Part shown: piece after piece, positions 25,975-34,726 of the stretch
Layout of the letters: every line of letters begins with the position of its first letter
How positions within the stretch are numbered: position 1 is the stretch's first letter
NCBI RefSeq assembly: GCF_008801925.2
Contig: NZ_CP062807.1
Coordinates: 1 to 64,000, forward strand
Length of the DNA: 64,000 bases
DNA from: Cupriavidus basilensis
GTDB taxonomy: Bacteria; Pseudomonadota; Gammaproteobacteria; Burkholderiales; Burkholderiaceae
Reading direction: 5' to 3'
Made by a program: the position numbers and the translations under genes
The notes under the pieces: generated by a model
Seen by the model: only the letters and a program-made list of their open reading frames with translations
The model's database searches: none
What the model was told of the DNA's origin: nothing

Positions 25975-27357
25975 CTACGCAGGAAGGACGGAAGCAGTCC
26001 AGCGATGTGGCAGGAGCTCCGCGATGTCGGCGGTCTTCTGAGTCGGCAGTCGCGTAAGCACGTCTTTCAGGTAGGCGTACGGATCATGCCCATTGAGCTT
26101 CGCCGACTGGATCAGACTCATGACTGCGGCTGCGCGCTGGCCAGCGCGCAGTGAGCCCGCGAACAGCCAGTTCGATCATCCAAGAGCGATAGGCCGTATT
26201 TGCCCTTCGATATGATTGTTATCGATGGGCACGGCTGGATCCTCAACGTAGCGCACGAGCGCCGCCCAGCGTTTGAGGCTGTAGTCGATGGCACGCGCGA
26301 TGGCCGCGCCGTCGGGCACCCTCCGCCTTTGTTCACTAAGCCAGAGATGCAGCGCATCCAGGATTGGTCTGGCCCGCTGCTGTCGCGCTTCCAGGCGTAG
26401 TTCTGGCTCGGCGTCCCGCACCTCTCGCTCGATCTCGTAGAGCCCAGCAATGAAGCGCAGCGCCTGGCCAGCCAATTCGCTCTTGTGCTTGTCGTGCAAC
26501 TCAAAGTACTTACGACGCGCGTGAGCCATGCACCCAATCTCGACGATGCCGCCGCCGAAGCTGGCCTTGTAGCCCGAGAAGTCGTCACATACCAGCTTGC
26601 CCAGCCAGCCCCGCCGGAATGCGCGGGCATGTTCGCCGCTGCGGCTGGGGGCAAACTGATAGATCACCGCACGTAATGACGAGAGTTGGCTCGGTGCGTA
26701 GGCCCACAGGTAGGCGCGATGCGTCTTGCCGTCGCCTGGCGAGAGCATCTGCACTGGTGTCTCGTCGGCATGCAGTACGCTCTGGGTCAATACCTCCGCC
26801 TGCAGTGCATCCACCAGCGGTTGCAGACGCACGCCGCAGATGCCGACCCACGCGCCCAGCGTCGATTGCGGGATCGCCAGGCCGGCGCTTGCGTAGATGC
26901 GTTCTTGCCGGTACAGAGGGAGATGGTCGCCGAACTTGGACACCAGCGTATGCGCCAGCAGGCCGGCGGTGGGGATGCCCTTGTCGATGACGTGCGGAGG
27001 AACGGGTGCCTGGGTGAGAGTCTCACATTGACCGCATACCCACTTGCCCCGGATATGACGTTCGACCGTGAACACGCCAGGGGTGTAGTCCAGCTTCTCG
27101 CTGACGTCTTCGCCAATGCGCTTGAGCGCGCAGCCGCATGTGCAAGTCTCGGACTCCGGCTCGTGACGGATCTCAGTGCGAGGCAATTGGGGTGGAAGTG
27201 CTTGGCGCTTCGGCTTGTCCTTGGGCTCCGACCTGGATGAAGGAGTCAGTGCTTCGAGCTCGGCTTCGATTGCCTCAAGGTCTGCATCGAGGGCTTCCTC
27301 CAGCAAGCTTGCCTGGGCAGATGTCCCAGCACCAGCGCATCCAGTTGCTCTCGGCAC
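25975..27357 (-). pseudogene. tnpC: IS66 TnpC transposase remnant
   Basis: The main frame (27357 to 26176) carries the IS66 core: SLLEEALDADLEAIEAELEAL, zinc-binding CTCGCALKRIGEDVSEKLDY and CGQCETLTQAPVPP, VLHADETPVQML, DDFSGYKASF, AHARRKYFEL and IDNNHIEGQIRPIALG. The next codon is TGA where Arg (CGA) is expected. After it the frame continues unbroken with SNWLFAGSLRAGQRAAAVMS to HRWTASVLPA and a TAG at 25975, so this is a simple nonsense mutation. The first 60 or so residues of a normal TnpC are missing at about 27325, where tnpB sequence is joined directly. Confidence 0.85.
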
Positions 27358-27503
27358 AGCGGCGTCGCGATGGCCGTCATACCGTCGGTCCAGACGAAGC
27401 GGCCCTTATTGCGGGATTCATGTTCCGAATCTTGCCAGTTCCCCGTCACTCCAACTATTGGCACAGCCCCCAATGGACGCTCGGCCCTTGTACCAAGCCA
27501 CGA

Positions 27504-27717
27504 CTAAAGCACGGTGATCGCCTCATCGCGGCCCAGGCGTTGCCAAGGCAGGGTACACCAGCACCTTGATACGCGTCGCGCGCTTGTTCGTGAAGAGATA
27601 AGCATGATGCGGTCGGGCGGCTCCGAATACCTTCACCACCCGAGCCAAGACCGTATCTGTTCCCGCTCGCATGTCCAGCGGCTCGGTAGCTAGCCAGATT
27701 GCCTCGATGCGGATCAA
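27504..27717 (-). pseudogene. tnpB: IS66 TnpB remnant, scrambled
   Basis: Starting at a TTG that overlaps the tnpA stop, the sequence IRIEAIWLATEPLDMRAGTDTVLARVVKVFGAARPHHAYLF...KVLV is the IS66 Orf2 N-terminus. It jumps directly to the family's C-terminal PWQRLGRDEAITVL at 27504, losing the middle. A displaced middle segment (NKGRFVWTDGMTAIATPLCREQLDALVLG) lies further along at about 27325-27412, fused to tnpC. This order suggests recombination between two IS66 copies. In normal elements the protein is about 115 residues. Confidence 0.7.
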
Positions 27718-28091
27718 CGCAACCACCCCTGAAGCCATTCGCCACACTCTGCTGCGGCCGATCCTGGCCAACGAATACTGATCGTCGCAGCACCGCGTCG
27801 CACTTCGATCTGTATATCCGGTATCGCAGGCGTCGGCGTGGGATCGCCGATCTGCAACGGGATGAACTCGGCTTGGGGTACTGTCATCAATGCACGGGCT
27901 TCGCCCGCGCTATCCAACGCTTGGTGTTCAGCGACCCAGCGTCGCAGCAGATTCGCGTTCACGCGATGGTGCAGCGCTACCGCCGCAATCGAAACACCCC
28001 GATGCAGGCAGTCCTGGACGGCTTTAGCCTTGAACTCGGCGCTGTGCCGACGTCGGCGTCGCGCTGGTGCGCTCTCTTCGATAGTGTTCAC
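27714..28091 (-). CDS. tnpA: IS66 TnpA (OrfA-type) protein
   Basis: A 125-residue first gene of the IS66 element, a helix-turn-helix protein of the IS3/IS66 Orf1 type: RRRRRHSAEFKAKAVQDCLHRGVSIAAVALHHRVNANLLRRWV. The C-terminal region DIQIEVRRGAATISIRWP is typical of the longer IS66 OrfA. Its stop overlaps the TTG start of tnpB (TTGA). It looks intact although the rest of the element is not. Confidence 0.85.
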   Translation of the reverse strand: MNTIEESAPARRRRRHSAEFKAKAVQDCLHRGVSIAAVALHHRVNANLLRRWVAEHQALDSAGEARALMTVPQAEFIPLQIGDPTPTPAIPDIQIEVRRGAATISIRWPGSAAAECGEWLQGWLR

Positions 28092-29460
28092 GTGTCCACC
28101 AAGAATTTAGATGGACACGATGCTCCTTGCTCTCCTGCTTCCCTTCAAGACGGGTTCACCGGGCGCTTACGTTCGACACCCTTCGCCAGTGCGTGCGTCG
28201 CGTGGCTGTGGCGCATCCACTGTCGTATCGCCCGTCGGAGCTTCTCTGCCAACGCTGGATGATCGCCTTCAATCGTGTTCGCTGCGAGCCTGAAGAATCG
28301 GTGCATGACTTCCCACAGGCGCAGGGGCGTGATACCGGTTTCGCCACCATCCAGGCTACCGACTATGGGCTTAGGTGGGTTCCAGCGAGCGAGGCTGACA
28401 GGGAGCCCGCGCTCCAGCAGGTGGCGTTCCAGCGCCGTCCGCGCCAAGGGCGTCAATGTAACCCTAGCGGGCTTGCCACCTTTGCCGACCAGGTGCAGCC
28501 AGTGATCGCCCGCGGCGTCGACGTCGAGATGACGCAACGCGGCATTGGCCAATTCGCTGATCCGCAGTCCCGTCGCGTATCCGAAATCCAGCAGGAAGCG
28601 AAGCCGCTGTGCGGCCGCGGCTTGCCAGCCGTACGACCACTCGAGGCCGTTGGCGATGGTGCGCACCAGCAGCCATCTCCATCGGTGAAGGCGTGGGTGA
28701 TTTCCACGGCCATGGCACGCTGGTTACTGCGCACCTTGATGCCCGCCAAGGGGTTGGCCAGTACATAGCGCTGTTCCACCAACCAGCGGAACAGCGCGCT
28801 GAGCACGGTCAGCGCATGGGCGACCGAGCGCGCCGAGAGGTTGTCGACAAACGGGCGCCAGTCCGGCGACGTGTGTGGCCGCGGGGGTCCAACCCAGCAC
28901 TCGCGCGGCGTGGGTCTGTGCAAAAATGTCCGATAGTCGTTGCATCCTTGGTCGTCAAGGATGAAAGGGCCTTCCCTCGCGCGACGATGGCCCACAGGAT
29001 CAGCCGTTCGGCTTCCTTGCGATAGGCGCGCTGCGTGGCCGGGGATTTGTGCAGGGCCAGCCAGGCCTGGATGTCCTCGTAATCGTTGTCCATGCCCAGG
29101 ATGTAGGTCGACAGCGGAGCGCGGAAGGCGCCGGCGGAGCCGTCGACCTCGTGTGGCAGCCGCAGGTGTTCCCACGGTGTCACGATGGCCCGTCGGTCAG
29201 CGACGATCAAGGCGCGGGCACGCTCGGTAAGCGCGTGCTTTAGATCACCATCGATATATGGGAGCGCAGCATGCGCGCAGCGGGTAATCGGGCCGACTGA
29301 TTGTGCATTTCAATTTGAGGCCATTTGCTATGCGGTGCCCCACTGCGACAACAGGTTCCGCATGCTCGTCGCACTCGGCAGCAGCCGATCCCACCACGAG
29401 GGCGATGTTGGCGGGTCCCCATACGAGCAAGTCTGGCGCGCGAATTGCTGTTGTTGGAAT

Positions 29461-29479
29461 GGCGTATTTCCAATACGCC
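29461..29479. promoter_or_regulatory. Perfect palindrome upstream of the DUF326 gene
   Basis: GGCGTATT (29461-29468), a 3-base loop and AATACGCC (29472-29479) form a perfect dyad 29 bp before the DUF326 start codon and 15 bp before its RBS (gaaggag). It could be an operator or an mRNA hairpin in the leader. The 258 bases between the integrase remnant and this gene contain no other feature I could support. Confidence 0.45.
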
Positions 29480-29507
29480 GATCAAACTATTCCGAAGGAG
29501 ATTTGTC

Positions 29508-29834
29508 ATGCCACATGAGGACCTCAGAGCGTGTATTGATGCCTGTCACGCGTGCGCAGTCGCCTGCAATCATTGTGCAGCTTCCTGCCTGCGAGAACGG
29601 AACGTCGATGAAATGCGGAAGTGTATAGAGCTCGATATAGACTGTGCACAAATTTGTGCGTTTGCTGCTGCTGCTATGTCTCGCGCAAGCGAACACTCAA
29701 AGGAGATTTGCCAGCTATGCGCTCGAATTTGCGAAGAATGCGGTGCTGAATGCGCCAAGCACGCAGCGCAACATTGTCTGGACTGTGCGAAGGCCTGCGA
29801 GCGATGCTCGCAAGCGTGCAACAGTATGCAATAA
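29508..29834 (+). CDS. DUF326 four-helix-bundle, Cys-rich copper-binding-type protein
   Basis: A 108-residue protein with about 19 cysteines, many in CxxC or CxxxC spacing along predicted helices: CIDACHACAVACNHCAASCL, CIELDIDCAQICAF, CQLCARICEECGAECAKH and HCLDCAKACERCSQAC. This is the pattern of DUF326/Csp-type four-helix bundles that store many Cu(I) ions. No signal peptide is visible, so a cytoplasmic location is expected. The ATG at 29508 follows a strong gaaggag. It stands alone after an integrase remnant and before a truncated cytochrome c. Together with the split CusF-like gene it suggests a former copper-resistance module. Confidence 0.85.
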   Translation: MPHEDLRACIDACHACAVACNHCAASCLRERNVDEMRKCIELDIDCAQICAFAAAAMSRASEHSKEICQLCARICEECGAECAKHAAQHCLDCAKACERCSQACNSMQ

Positions 29835-30377
29835 CTGACGCCGCAAGGCACCGAGCACCTTTTGTCGGCGCGCCGCGGCAATGTACGGGGATTCTCGCGT
29901 CGCGTCCAATGTAACTCACACCAAAACATGTAGAACTTTCATGCTCGAGGCTGGCGGGAGAGCGGCAGGTCGCAGTCCGCTCTTTTGGTCCACTTCTCCG
30001 TTCATGTGGCATTTGCAGCTAGCCCGGCGCCAGCTTCTGCGCTCCCTGCACAAACGGACAAAATACTAGTGATCTCGTGGGCGTATCTGAATCCATATCG
30101 ACTCGTCATCGCTGGAATCCATTACGGGATAATGACGTGGCGGCAATGTCCTGTCAGGCACGCGTCGTGCTTGGAGAATGGGCCAACGACGATCCGCTGC
30201 CGGAACTGCAACCGGACTTCGTTGATGCAGTAAGCGCCCAGTCCCCCAGCGCAATTGGCCCGAAGGCCGAGCGCGGGCAGGCCGGGATTTTCCTTGCTGT
30301 GCACCTCCCAGCCACGTATCGAACTAGAATTTACGCCGTAACTATTCTGACGCTGCCGAAACAGAGGTGAACGCGCA
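29835..30377. other. Intergenic stretch with no recognised gene
   Basis: 543 bases between the DUF326 gene and the cytochrome c gene. Frames on both strands are short with no recognisable motif, and no RNA gene, IS end or terminator with a T-tract was seen. An aaacagaggtgaacgc segment just before 30378 gives an RBS for the cytochrome gene. Confidence 0.5.
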
Positions 30378-30902
30378 ATGAAAACCTTCGGACTTTCGAT
30401 CCTTGTCTCGCTGCTCCTTGTGGCAGTAATTGGACTCGGAATCGCGTTCTCGGGCACTTATAGCGTGGCCGCGGATGAACCTGATTGGCGGATCACAGAA
30501 AACGTTTTGGCGATGGTGCGTTCCCGCGCCATGGAGCGGCAATCCGACGAACTGCAGCCGCCAAATCTGAACGATGCGCAGCGTATTTTCAAAGGAGCGG
30601 GTCAGTATGCTTCTATGTGTGTGGCTTGCCATCGTGCACCAGGCTTACCAGACAATCAGTTAGCGCGTGGACTTTATCCCTCGCCGCCGCGTCTGGATCA
30701 GAGCAGGGTCGATCCCAAGCACGCCTTTGTAGTGATCAAACACGGCTTGAAGATGACCGGCATGCCAGCATGGGGCGATGATCACGACGAACGTCTCGTG
30801 CCGCATGACCGCGAGCTTGTGACCAGGGGTCTTCCATCGCTGCGCAAAGGCCTCTTCATTAGCAATCCACTTTCCAGGCTCGACCGAGAAGCCAAGATCT
30901 AG
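30378..30902 (+). CDS. Cytochrome c, C-terminus replaced by antisense glycosyltransferase DNA
   Basis: A secreted, membrane-anchored class I-like cytochrome c: N-terminal hydrophobic segment MKTFGLSILVSLLLVAVIGLGIAF, haem site CVACH near residues 78-82 and the axial-Met region TGMPAWGDDHDE near 130-141. Up to about 30790 the sequence is normal for the family. The remaining 35 or so residues are the reverse strand of the neighbouring glycosyltransferase gene, so the natural final helix is missing. The two genes now overlap tail to tail by 243 bp. The protein might still bind haem but is probably unstable. Confidence 0.7.
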   Translation: MKTFGLSILVSLLLVAVIGLGIAFSGTYSVAADEPDWRITENVLAMVRSRAMERQSDELQPPNLNDAQRIFKGAGQYASMCVACHRAPGLPDNQLARGLYPSPPRLDQSRVDPKHAFVVIKHGLKMTGMPAWGDDHDERLVPHDRELVTRGLPSLRKGLFISNPLSRLDREAKI

Positions 30903-32396
30903 CTCGGATCTGGCGCCGACAATGGTAGGTAATCGCTCGGTGTAGAATGCTAGGCCTCGGTCAATTTGTCCCACGTCGAACAGTTCTGTGTCAACGCGGG
31001 ACGCCGCCTTGGCTTCCAAGCCAAGTGGTTTGATGGAGAGGGATCCAAACGCCCGAGACGCCATCAAGCCAGCCTGAAGGCCGGCCAGCGTCGCCAGCGA
31101 AGCGACGGCAACCGCGCAGAGCCTGCGGCCGCGCAGGGCGATCCCAAAGGCCAGAAAGCCACCGATCGCGAGAATGCCTACGGTGATGGAGCCCCAGGTC
31201 TGCAACGTTGCCGGATCGCTGACGTCGCGCTTCAGTAGCGCATTTGACAAGGTCGGATGCCACAGCAGGAAGCCGATCGTCACCGCGAGCACTGGCATGG
31301 CAAGAAAGCTTGCAGCCAACGTGGGGCGGACTCCGGACATAGCACGGTGCGCAAGCAGCACCGCCATCGGTGGAAAGGCTGGCAGGATATACAGCGGCAG
31401 CTTGGAGCGGGAGATCGAGAAGAAGGTAAGGACAACAACAACCCAGAGTGACAAAAACAATCTCGAATCGAAGTGCTGCGTCGCCCGAGCGCTGCGAGAC
31501 CAGAAAGAGAAAGCACGAGGGATCAAGCCAATGAACGGCAGCACACCCGCCGCGGCAACGGCAAGGAAAAACCAGACTGGCTTGTCTCGCTCGTGTATCG
31601 CGGAAGAAAACCTTGCGAAGTGTTCGTGGATAAAGAAGTAGTTCAGAAATTCGGGGTTGCGCAAGGACACCACAATGAACCAAGGCGCTGTGATTGCCAC
31701 CGCAAGCGGACTCCAGCGCCAGAATTTCCCGCTGAAGAACGCGGATCGCTGTCGCGTGATCGCCACGTACAGCGCCAGCGTTATTGCTGGCAATACGAGA
31801 GCGATCAGGCCTTTGGCAAGAAATGCCAGACCGACCAACAGCCAGATAATCGGGTATAAGCGATAGTCCCGACGCTGGTAAGCCACAGCGAAAACGAGAG
31901 CCGCACTGCCGAGCAGTGAGCCGACGCCGATGTCCGTCGTTGTCAGATTCGAGCCGAGAATCCATAAGGGTGCGCCGATAAGTACCGACGCTGAAGCCAG
32001 GCCAACGTGCTTGTCATAGAGCTTTTGCGCAGCCCACCATGCGACAAGTACGCCCAGCAGTCCCACAAGAGCACTCCAGATCCTTGCTGTCCATTCGGAC
32101 GGCCCGAAAAGCGTATAGGCGCCGGCGGTCGCCCAATACTGAAGGGGTGGCTTGTCGAAGAACTTGACGCCATTTAACCGCGGCGTGACCCAGTCGCCCG
32201 AGACGAACATTTCCCGCGGAACCTCTGCGTAACGCCCCTCATCGGGTTCATACAGCGGGCGAATGGCTAGTGTCGACATCCAAAGGACCATTGCCAGTGT
32301 CATCGTCAAGACAGGCAAAATCCGTCGTTTTGAGAGCAGGCCCATGTAGTTACGGTTAAATTTCTGCCGATCAGACGTACGCGTCGCCTGTGCCAC
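30660..32396 (-). CDS. PMT/ArnT-type glycosyltransferase, copy 1 (altered C-terminus)
   Basis: A 578-residue polytopic membrane glycosyltransferase of the PMT/ArnT class, which moves sugars from polyprenyl-phosphate donors at the periplasmic face. The N-terminal signature YEPDEGRYAEVPREMFVSGDWVTPRLNG and KPPLQYWATA hold the catalytic acidic residues; about ten hydrophobic helices follow. It is a close homologue of the gene at 34727-36352 and inverted relative to it. Identity ends at MRHETF (about 30790), after which the last 43 codons are antisense cytochrome c sequence. The start is a GTG at 32396; the ATG at 32345 (MGLLSKRR) is an alternative. The substrate is unknown; lipid A or envelope glycan modification is plausible. 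Confidence 0.75.
   Translation of the reverse strand: MAQATRTSDRQKFNRNYMGLLSKRRILPVLTMTLAMVLWMSTLAIRPLYEPDEGRYAEVPREMFVSGDWVTPRLNGVKFFDKPPLQYWATAGAYTLFGPSEWTARIWSALVGLLGVLVAWWAAQKLYDKHVGLASASVLIGAPLWILGSNLTTTDIGVGSLLGSAALVFAVAYQRRDYRLYPIIWLLVGLAFLAKGLIALVLPAITLALYVAITRQRSAFFSGKFWRWSPLAVAITAPWFIVVSLRNPEFLNYFFIHEHFARFSSAIHERDKPVWFFLAVAAAGVLPFIGLIPRAFSFWSRSARATQHFDSRLFLSLWVVVVLTFFSISRSKLPLYILPAFPPMAVLLAHRAMSGVRPTLAASFLAMPVLAVTIGFLLWHPTLSNALLKRDVSDPATLQTWGSITVGILAIGGFLAFGIALRGRRLCAVAVASLATLAGLQAGLMASRAFGSLSIKPLGLEAKAASRVDTELFDVGQIDRGLAFYTERLPTIVGARSELDLGFSVEPGKWIANEEAFAQRWKTPGHKLAVMRHETFVVIIAPCWHAGHLQAVFDHYKGVLGIDPALIQTRRRGIKSTR
30790..32345. repeat. Left arm of a large inverted duplication
   Basis: This arm, the glycosyltransferase copy 1, is the diverged reverse complement of 34727-36265 (copy 2). 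Protein-level similarity runs the full length, and the last part around MRHETF is almost identical at base level. Shorter matches, such as the GGATTACG region at 32584 against 34480, continue beyond the genes. Confidence 0.75.
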
Positions 32397-33064
32397 TTCC
32401 GAAAGCTACTCGCAGGATCGTGGTGCTGGGGCTTTGCAACGGACACGCGCTTCTTTTCGATCCCGAGTCTGCAGACCGTATTCACGGAAAGGGCTTGGGC
32501 CGCGAGGTGGCCGTTGCAATGTCTCGAACGCGATATTTTTGCATCCGGATGACAGATTTTAGGGTCCTGACCTGTCGAAAGGATTACGGGAAGATGACGT
32601 GCGGAGCCATCGACCGGGAAGTTGGGGATAGGGCGTTGTGTCGAGCGACTAAGGAGGAGGGAGCCTGACAGTCGGTTTTGCGGTTGCGCCGCGATCGCTG
32701 GACCTGAGGGAAGGCCTCTTAAGACCTTACAAACAGCGGCCGATGATCAAATGATGGCCATGGACGTCAGTCCAACCAATCAAGCGCGTGCTCGTCACAC
32801 CCGGCCACCTTCAATTGGGCTTTAGTGAGCCGCATAGCACTAGAATCCATTCACGGCTCCAGCGCTCGCCCATCCAAATAACGTGATCTTCGCCGGAAGC
32901 ATGTTGCCATGCGAAATCATCCACGATCTAAAGTGTGCGCCGGGCTCGACCGACCGGGCCGCGAAAATGAGCTCGGCCAGTCAAGAAGCCGCTTCCCGAA
33001 TGCATTACGCACGTGCACGTAGACTGCTGGAGCTACGCCGCCTTACGCTCAGAGGGAGTTGCGG
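32397..33064. other. Intergenic stretch, remnant DNA
   Basis: 668 bases without a supportable gene. Around 32560-32600 a segment (ttttagggtcctgacctgtcg) resembles the reverse complement of 34470-34515, upstream of the other glycosyltransferase copy, so the duplication extends beyond the genes. The rest shows only short random frames. Confidence 0.45.
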
Positions 33065-33310
33065 CTACTCCAGAGATTCGGGTGCCCGCCGAGGGCAGCA
33101 GTTGCGCGCCCATCCGAGTACTGAGAGCTGCTCCATGATTTCTCCATCGACCTCCACTCGGTACGAGCTGTCGGCGAGCCGCAGCCACGACGTCACTAAT
33201 CCAAGCTGCATCAGGCTCTGCAAGGTCGCTTCCATCTCCACCGCTTGCAACTCAGCGGCATCTGGATCGCCGCTGGGCGCCTCCAAGACTATTGCACCAT
33301 TCTGGGCCAT
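33065..33310 (-). CDS. Hypothetical small protein, 81 residues
   Basis: A leftward frame starting MAQNGAIVLEAPSGDPDAAELQAVEMEATLQSLMQLGLVTSWLRLADSSYRVEVDGE, with a gagagga RBS 8 bases before the ATG. The sequence looks coding (amphipathic helix followed by a short beta unit) but matches nothing I recognise. Cysteines near the end (NCCPRR) are unpaired. It sits among insertion-sequence debris. Confidence 0.4.
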   Translation of the reverse strand: MAQNGAIVLEAPSGDPDAAELQAVEMEATLQSLMQLGLVTSWLRLADSSYRVEVDGEIMEQLSVLGWARNCCPRRAPESLE

Positions 33311-33420
33311 CGCCTGTATCCTCTCGCTTTAGGAAGTCGTGCCAAGACGCGATCTTATTTTATGCGCAGTTCATTTACGCATAATTAATCGATTTACTTG
33401 CTTTCGGGGGGGCTATCCGG

Positions 33421-33935
33421 ATGGAGCGAGCCTGGAGCGGCCCCCTGAATTGCCGGACACAGTTCCCCCTTACAATGAACTTACAGGCGGGGGCATACGA
33501 CTGTGTTTCGATTGAGCGCGAGAGCTGTGAGCCGGGCAAGACGGTGTTGATGGTGGCGTGCCAGCAAGGCGGAAATCCGAATCACCTCCTTCATTGGCGC
33601 AAGCTGTACCAGGACGGCAGTCTATCGGCGGTTAGGGCTGGTGAAGAAGTCGTGCCGCCATCGAGCCTGAGCGACGCGCTCAAGCAAGTCCGTGAGCTAC
33701 AGCGCATGCTGGGGCAAGAAGACCATGGAGAACGAGATTCTCCGTGAGGCAGTGGAGGTGATGACCTCGCGAAAATAATTTGCGCGCTCAACCTCATTGG
33801 CGGGGGACGACCTGTGAAGCTGGTCTGCGAAGTTCTCGGTGTAGCGCGATCAAAAATGTAGAAGAGAAGCTTGCTCGGCCTGCAGACTGGCAAGACGGGC
33901 GCAGTGCCAGGCAAACCGACGATTGGGGTTACCCC
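33421..33935 (+). pseudogene. IS3-family transposase remnant (OrfA and start of OrfB)
   Basis: The frame from about 33475 encodes KTVLMVACQQGGNPNHLLHWRKLYQDGSLSAV...LSDALKQVRELQRML, typical of IS2-subgroup OrfA. A frame change at about 33712 is needed to continue KKTMENEILREAVEVMTSRK, and then KLVCEVLGVARSK, the OrfB beginning. After the ARPADWQDGRSARQTDD region at about 33925 homology ends. The element is broken by a frameshift and by loss of the OrfB body. Confidence 0.7.
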
Positions 33936-33964
33936 GTTTTTTCGGACAGATCTGCATTGGAATC

Positions 33965-34255
33965 TTAGTTCGATGGGTTGTCTCCTTGTGATGGGGCGGT
34001 GAAGGCTGAGTGTTGCGTCAGATCCTTGTCATGGGCGGTCATCCTTTCAAACTCCTGCGGGCTTCGATAGCGCAACGCGCTGTGCAAGCGATGTGGGTTG
34101 TACCAGCCTTCGATCCAAGTGAACAAGGCGCGCCGCGCGTCATCATGCGTGGCAAAGTGCGAACGCATCAGCAGCTCGCATTCGAGCGTTGCAAAGAAGC
34201 TTTCACACATGGCGTTGTCATAAGCATCGCCCGCCGATCCCATCGAGGGCTGCAC
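33965..34255 (-). pseudogene. IS3-family OrfB C-terminal fragment
   Basis: The leftward 96-residue frame MGSAGDAYDNAMCESFFATLECELLMRSHF...WIEGWYNPHRLHSALRYRSPQEFE is the end of an IS3-family integrase-type transposase, including the catalytic Glu region (MCESFFATLE). The N-terminal DD part is missing. It belongs to a different element from the remnant at 33.4 kb, since it is on the opposite strand. Confidence 0.8.
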
Positions 34256-34726
34256 CCCGGCGTACTAAGGGTGATGAGGCCCGCTGACAACTGCGGGGCG
34301 TCAAGTTTACTATGCAGAACATTGCGGCGACATTGCCGAATGGTTACGCACCAACGCATCGAACCCGACGCCCGTTCTCCGAAGCACTTGGGTTACCATG
34401 AGCTAACGCTGACGCTTCGTCAGGCAACTTCTTCTGCCGCAAAGCACTCGACGGCGGACTGCGCCGTCATCATCTCGTAATCCCCCCGACAGGTGAGCGC
34501 CCTAGAATCCCGCTGTTCGCTCTCTGCTGGCCAAGTCGCCATCCTTCGGACTCCCGCGTGAATCGCATCCTCGGCTCGTGGGGCGTCAAGCGGCGCCGCG
34601 TGAACTGCTCCATGATCCAACATCACGACGGCGACGAACCACATCCGGCATCTATGTCGTTGCGCCCTGAGAGCATTTGACCAAGCGCGGTAGCAGTGGC
34701 CACCGCACACCTGGACGGGCAGTCTC
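34256..34726. other. Remnant DNA between IS3 debris and glycosyltransferase copy 2
   Basis: 471 bases with no intact gene. The part at 34465-34515 matches, in reverse orientation, the region beyond the copy 1 gene at 32560-32600. No promoter for copy 2 could be identified with confidence. Confidence 0.4.

Larger units (their letters stand above)
25944..28170 (-). mobile_element. IS66-family insertion sequence, decayed
   Basis: A 2,227-bp element bounded by inverted repeats that both begin GTAAGCGCCCGGTGAACC. It is flanked by a perfect 8-bp target duplication GTTCGACA at 25936-25943 and 28171-28178, the duplication length expected for IS66. The three-gene tnpA-tnpB-tnpC set is on the minus strand, but tnpB is scrambled and tnpC has lost its start and gained a stop. 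The element is therefore immobile unless helped in trans. Confidence 0.92.
25823..29245 (-). pseudogene. Tyrosine recombinase split by IS66 and frameshifted
   Basis: Read leftward: the N-terminus (PYIDGDLKHALTERARALIVADRR...AYRKEAERLILWAIVARGKALSSLT) runs in one frame to about 28950. It continues in a second frame (RPFVDNLSARSVAHALTVLSALFRWLVEQRYVLANPLAG) to about 28690, then a third (LRFLLDFGYATGLRISELANAALRHLDVD with the catalytic Arg, and WMRHSHATHALAKGVE with HxxR). IS66 then interrupts it. The last piece is at 25823-25943: LRHASISTTSIYLHTDDVKRARQ, with the catalytic Tyr. Two frameshifts plus the insertion make it non-functional. It is a different recombinase from the one at 62.8 kb. The 5' boundary is approximate. 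Confidence 0.8.
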
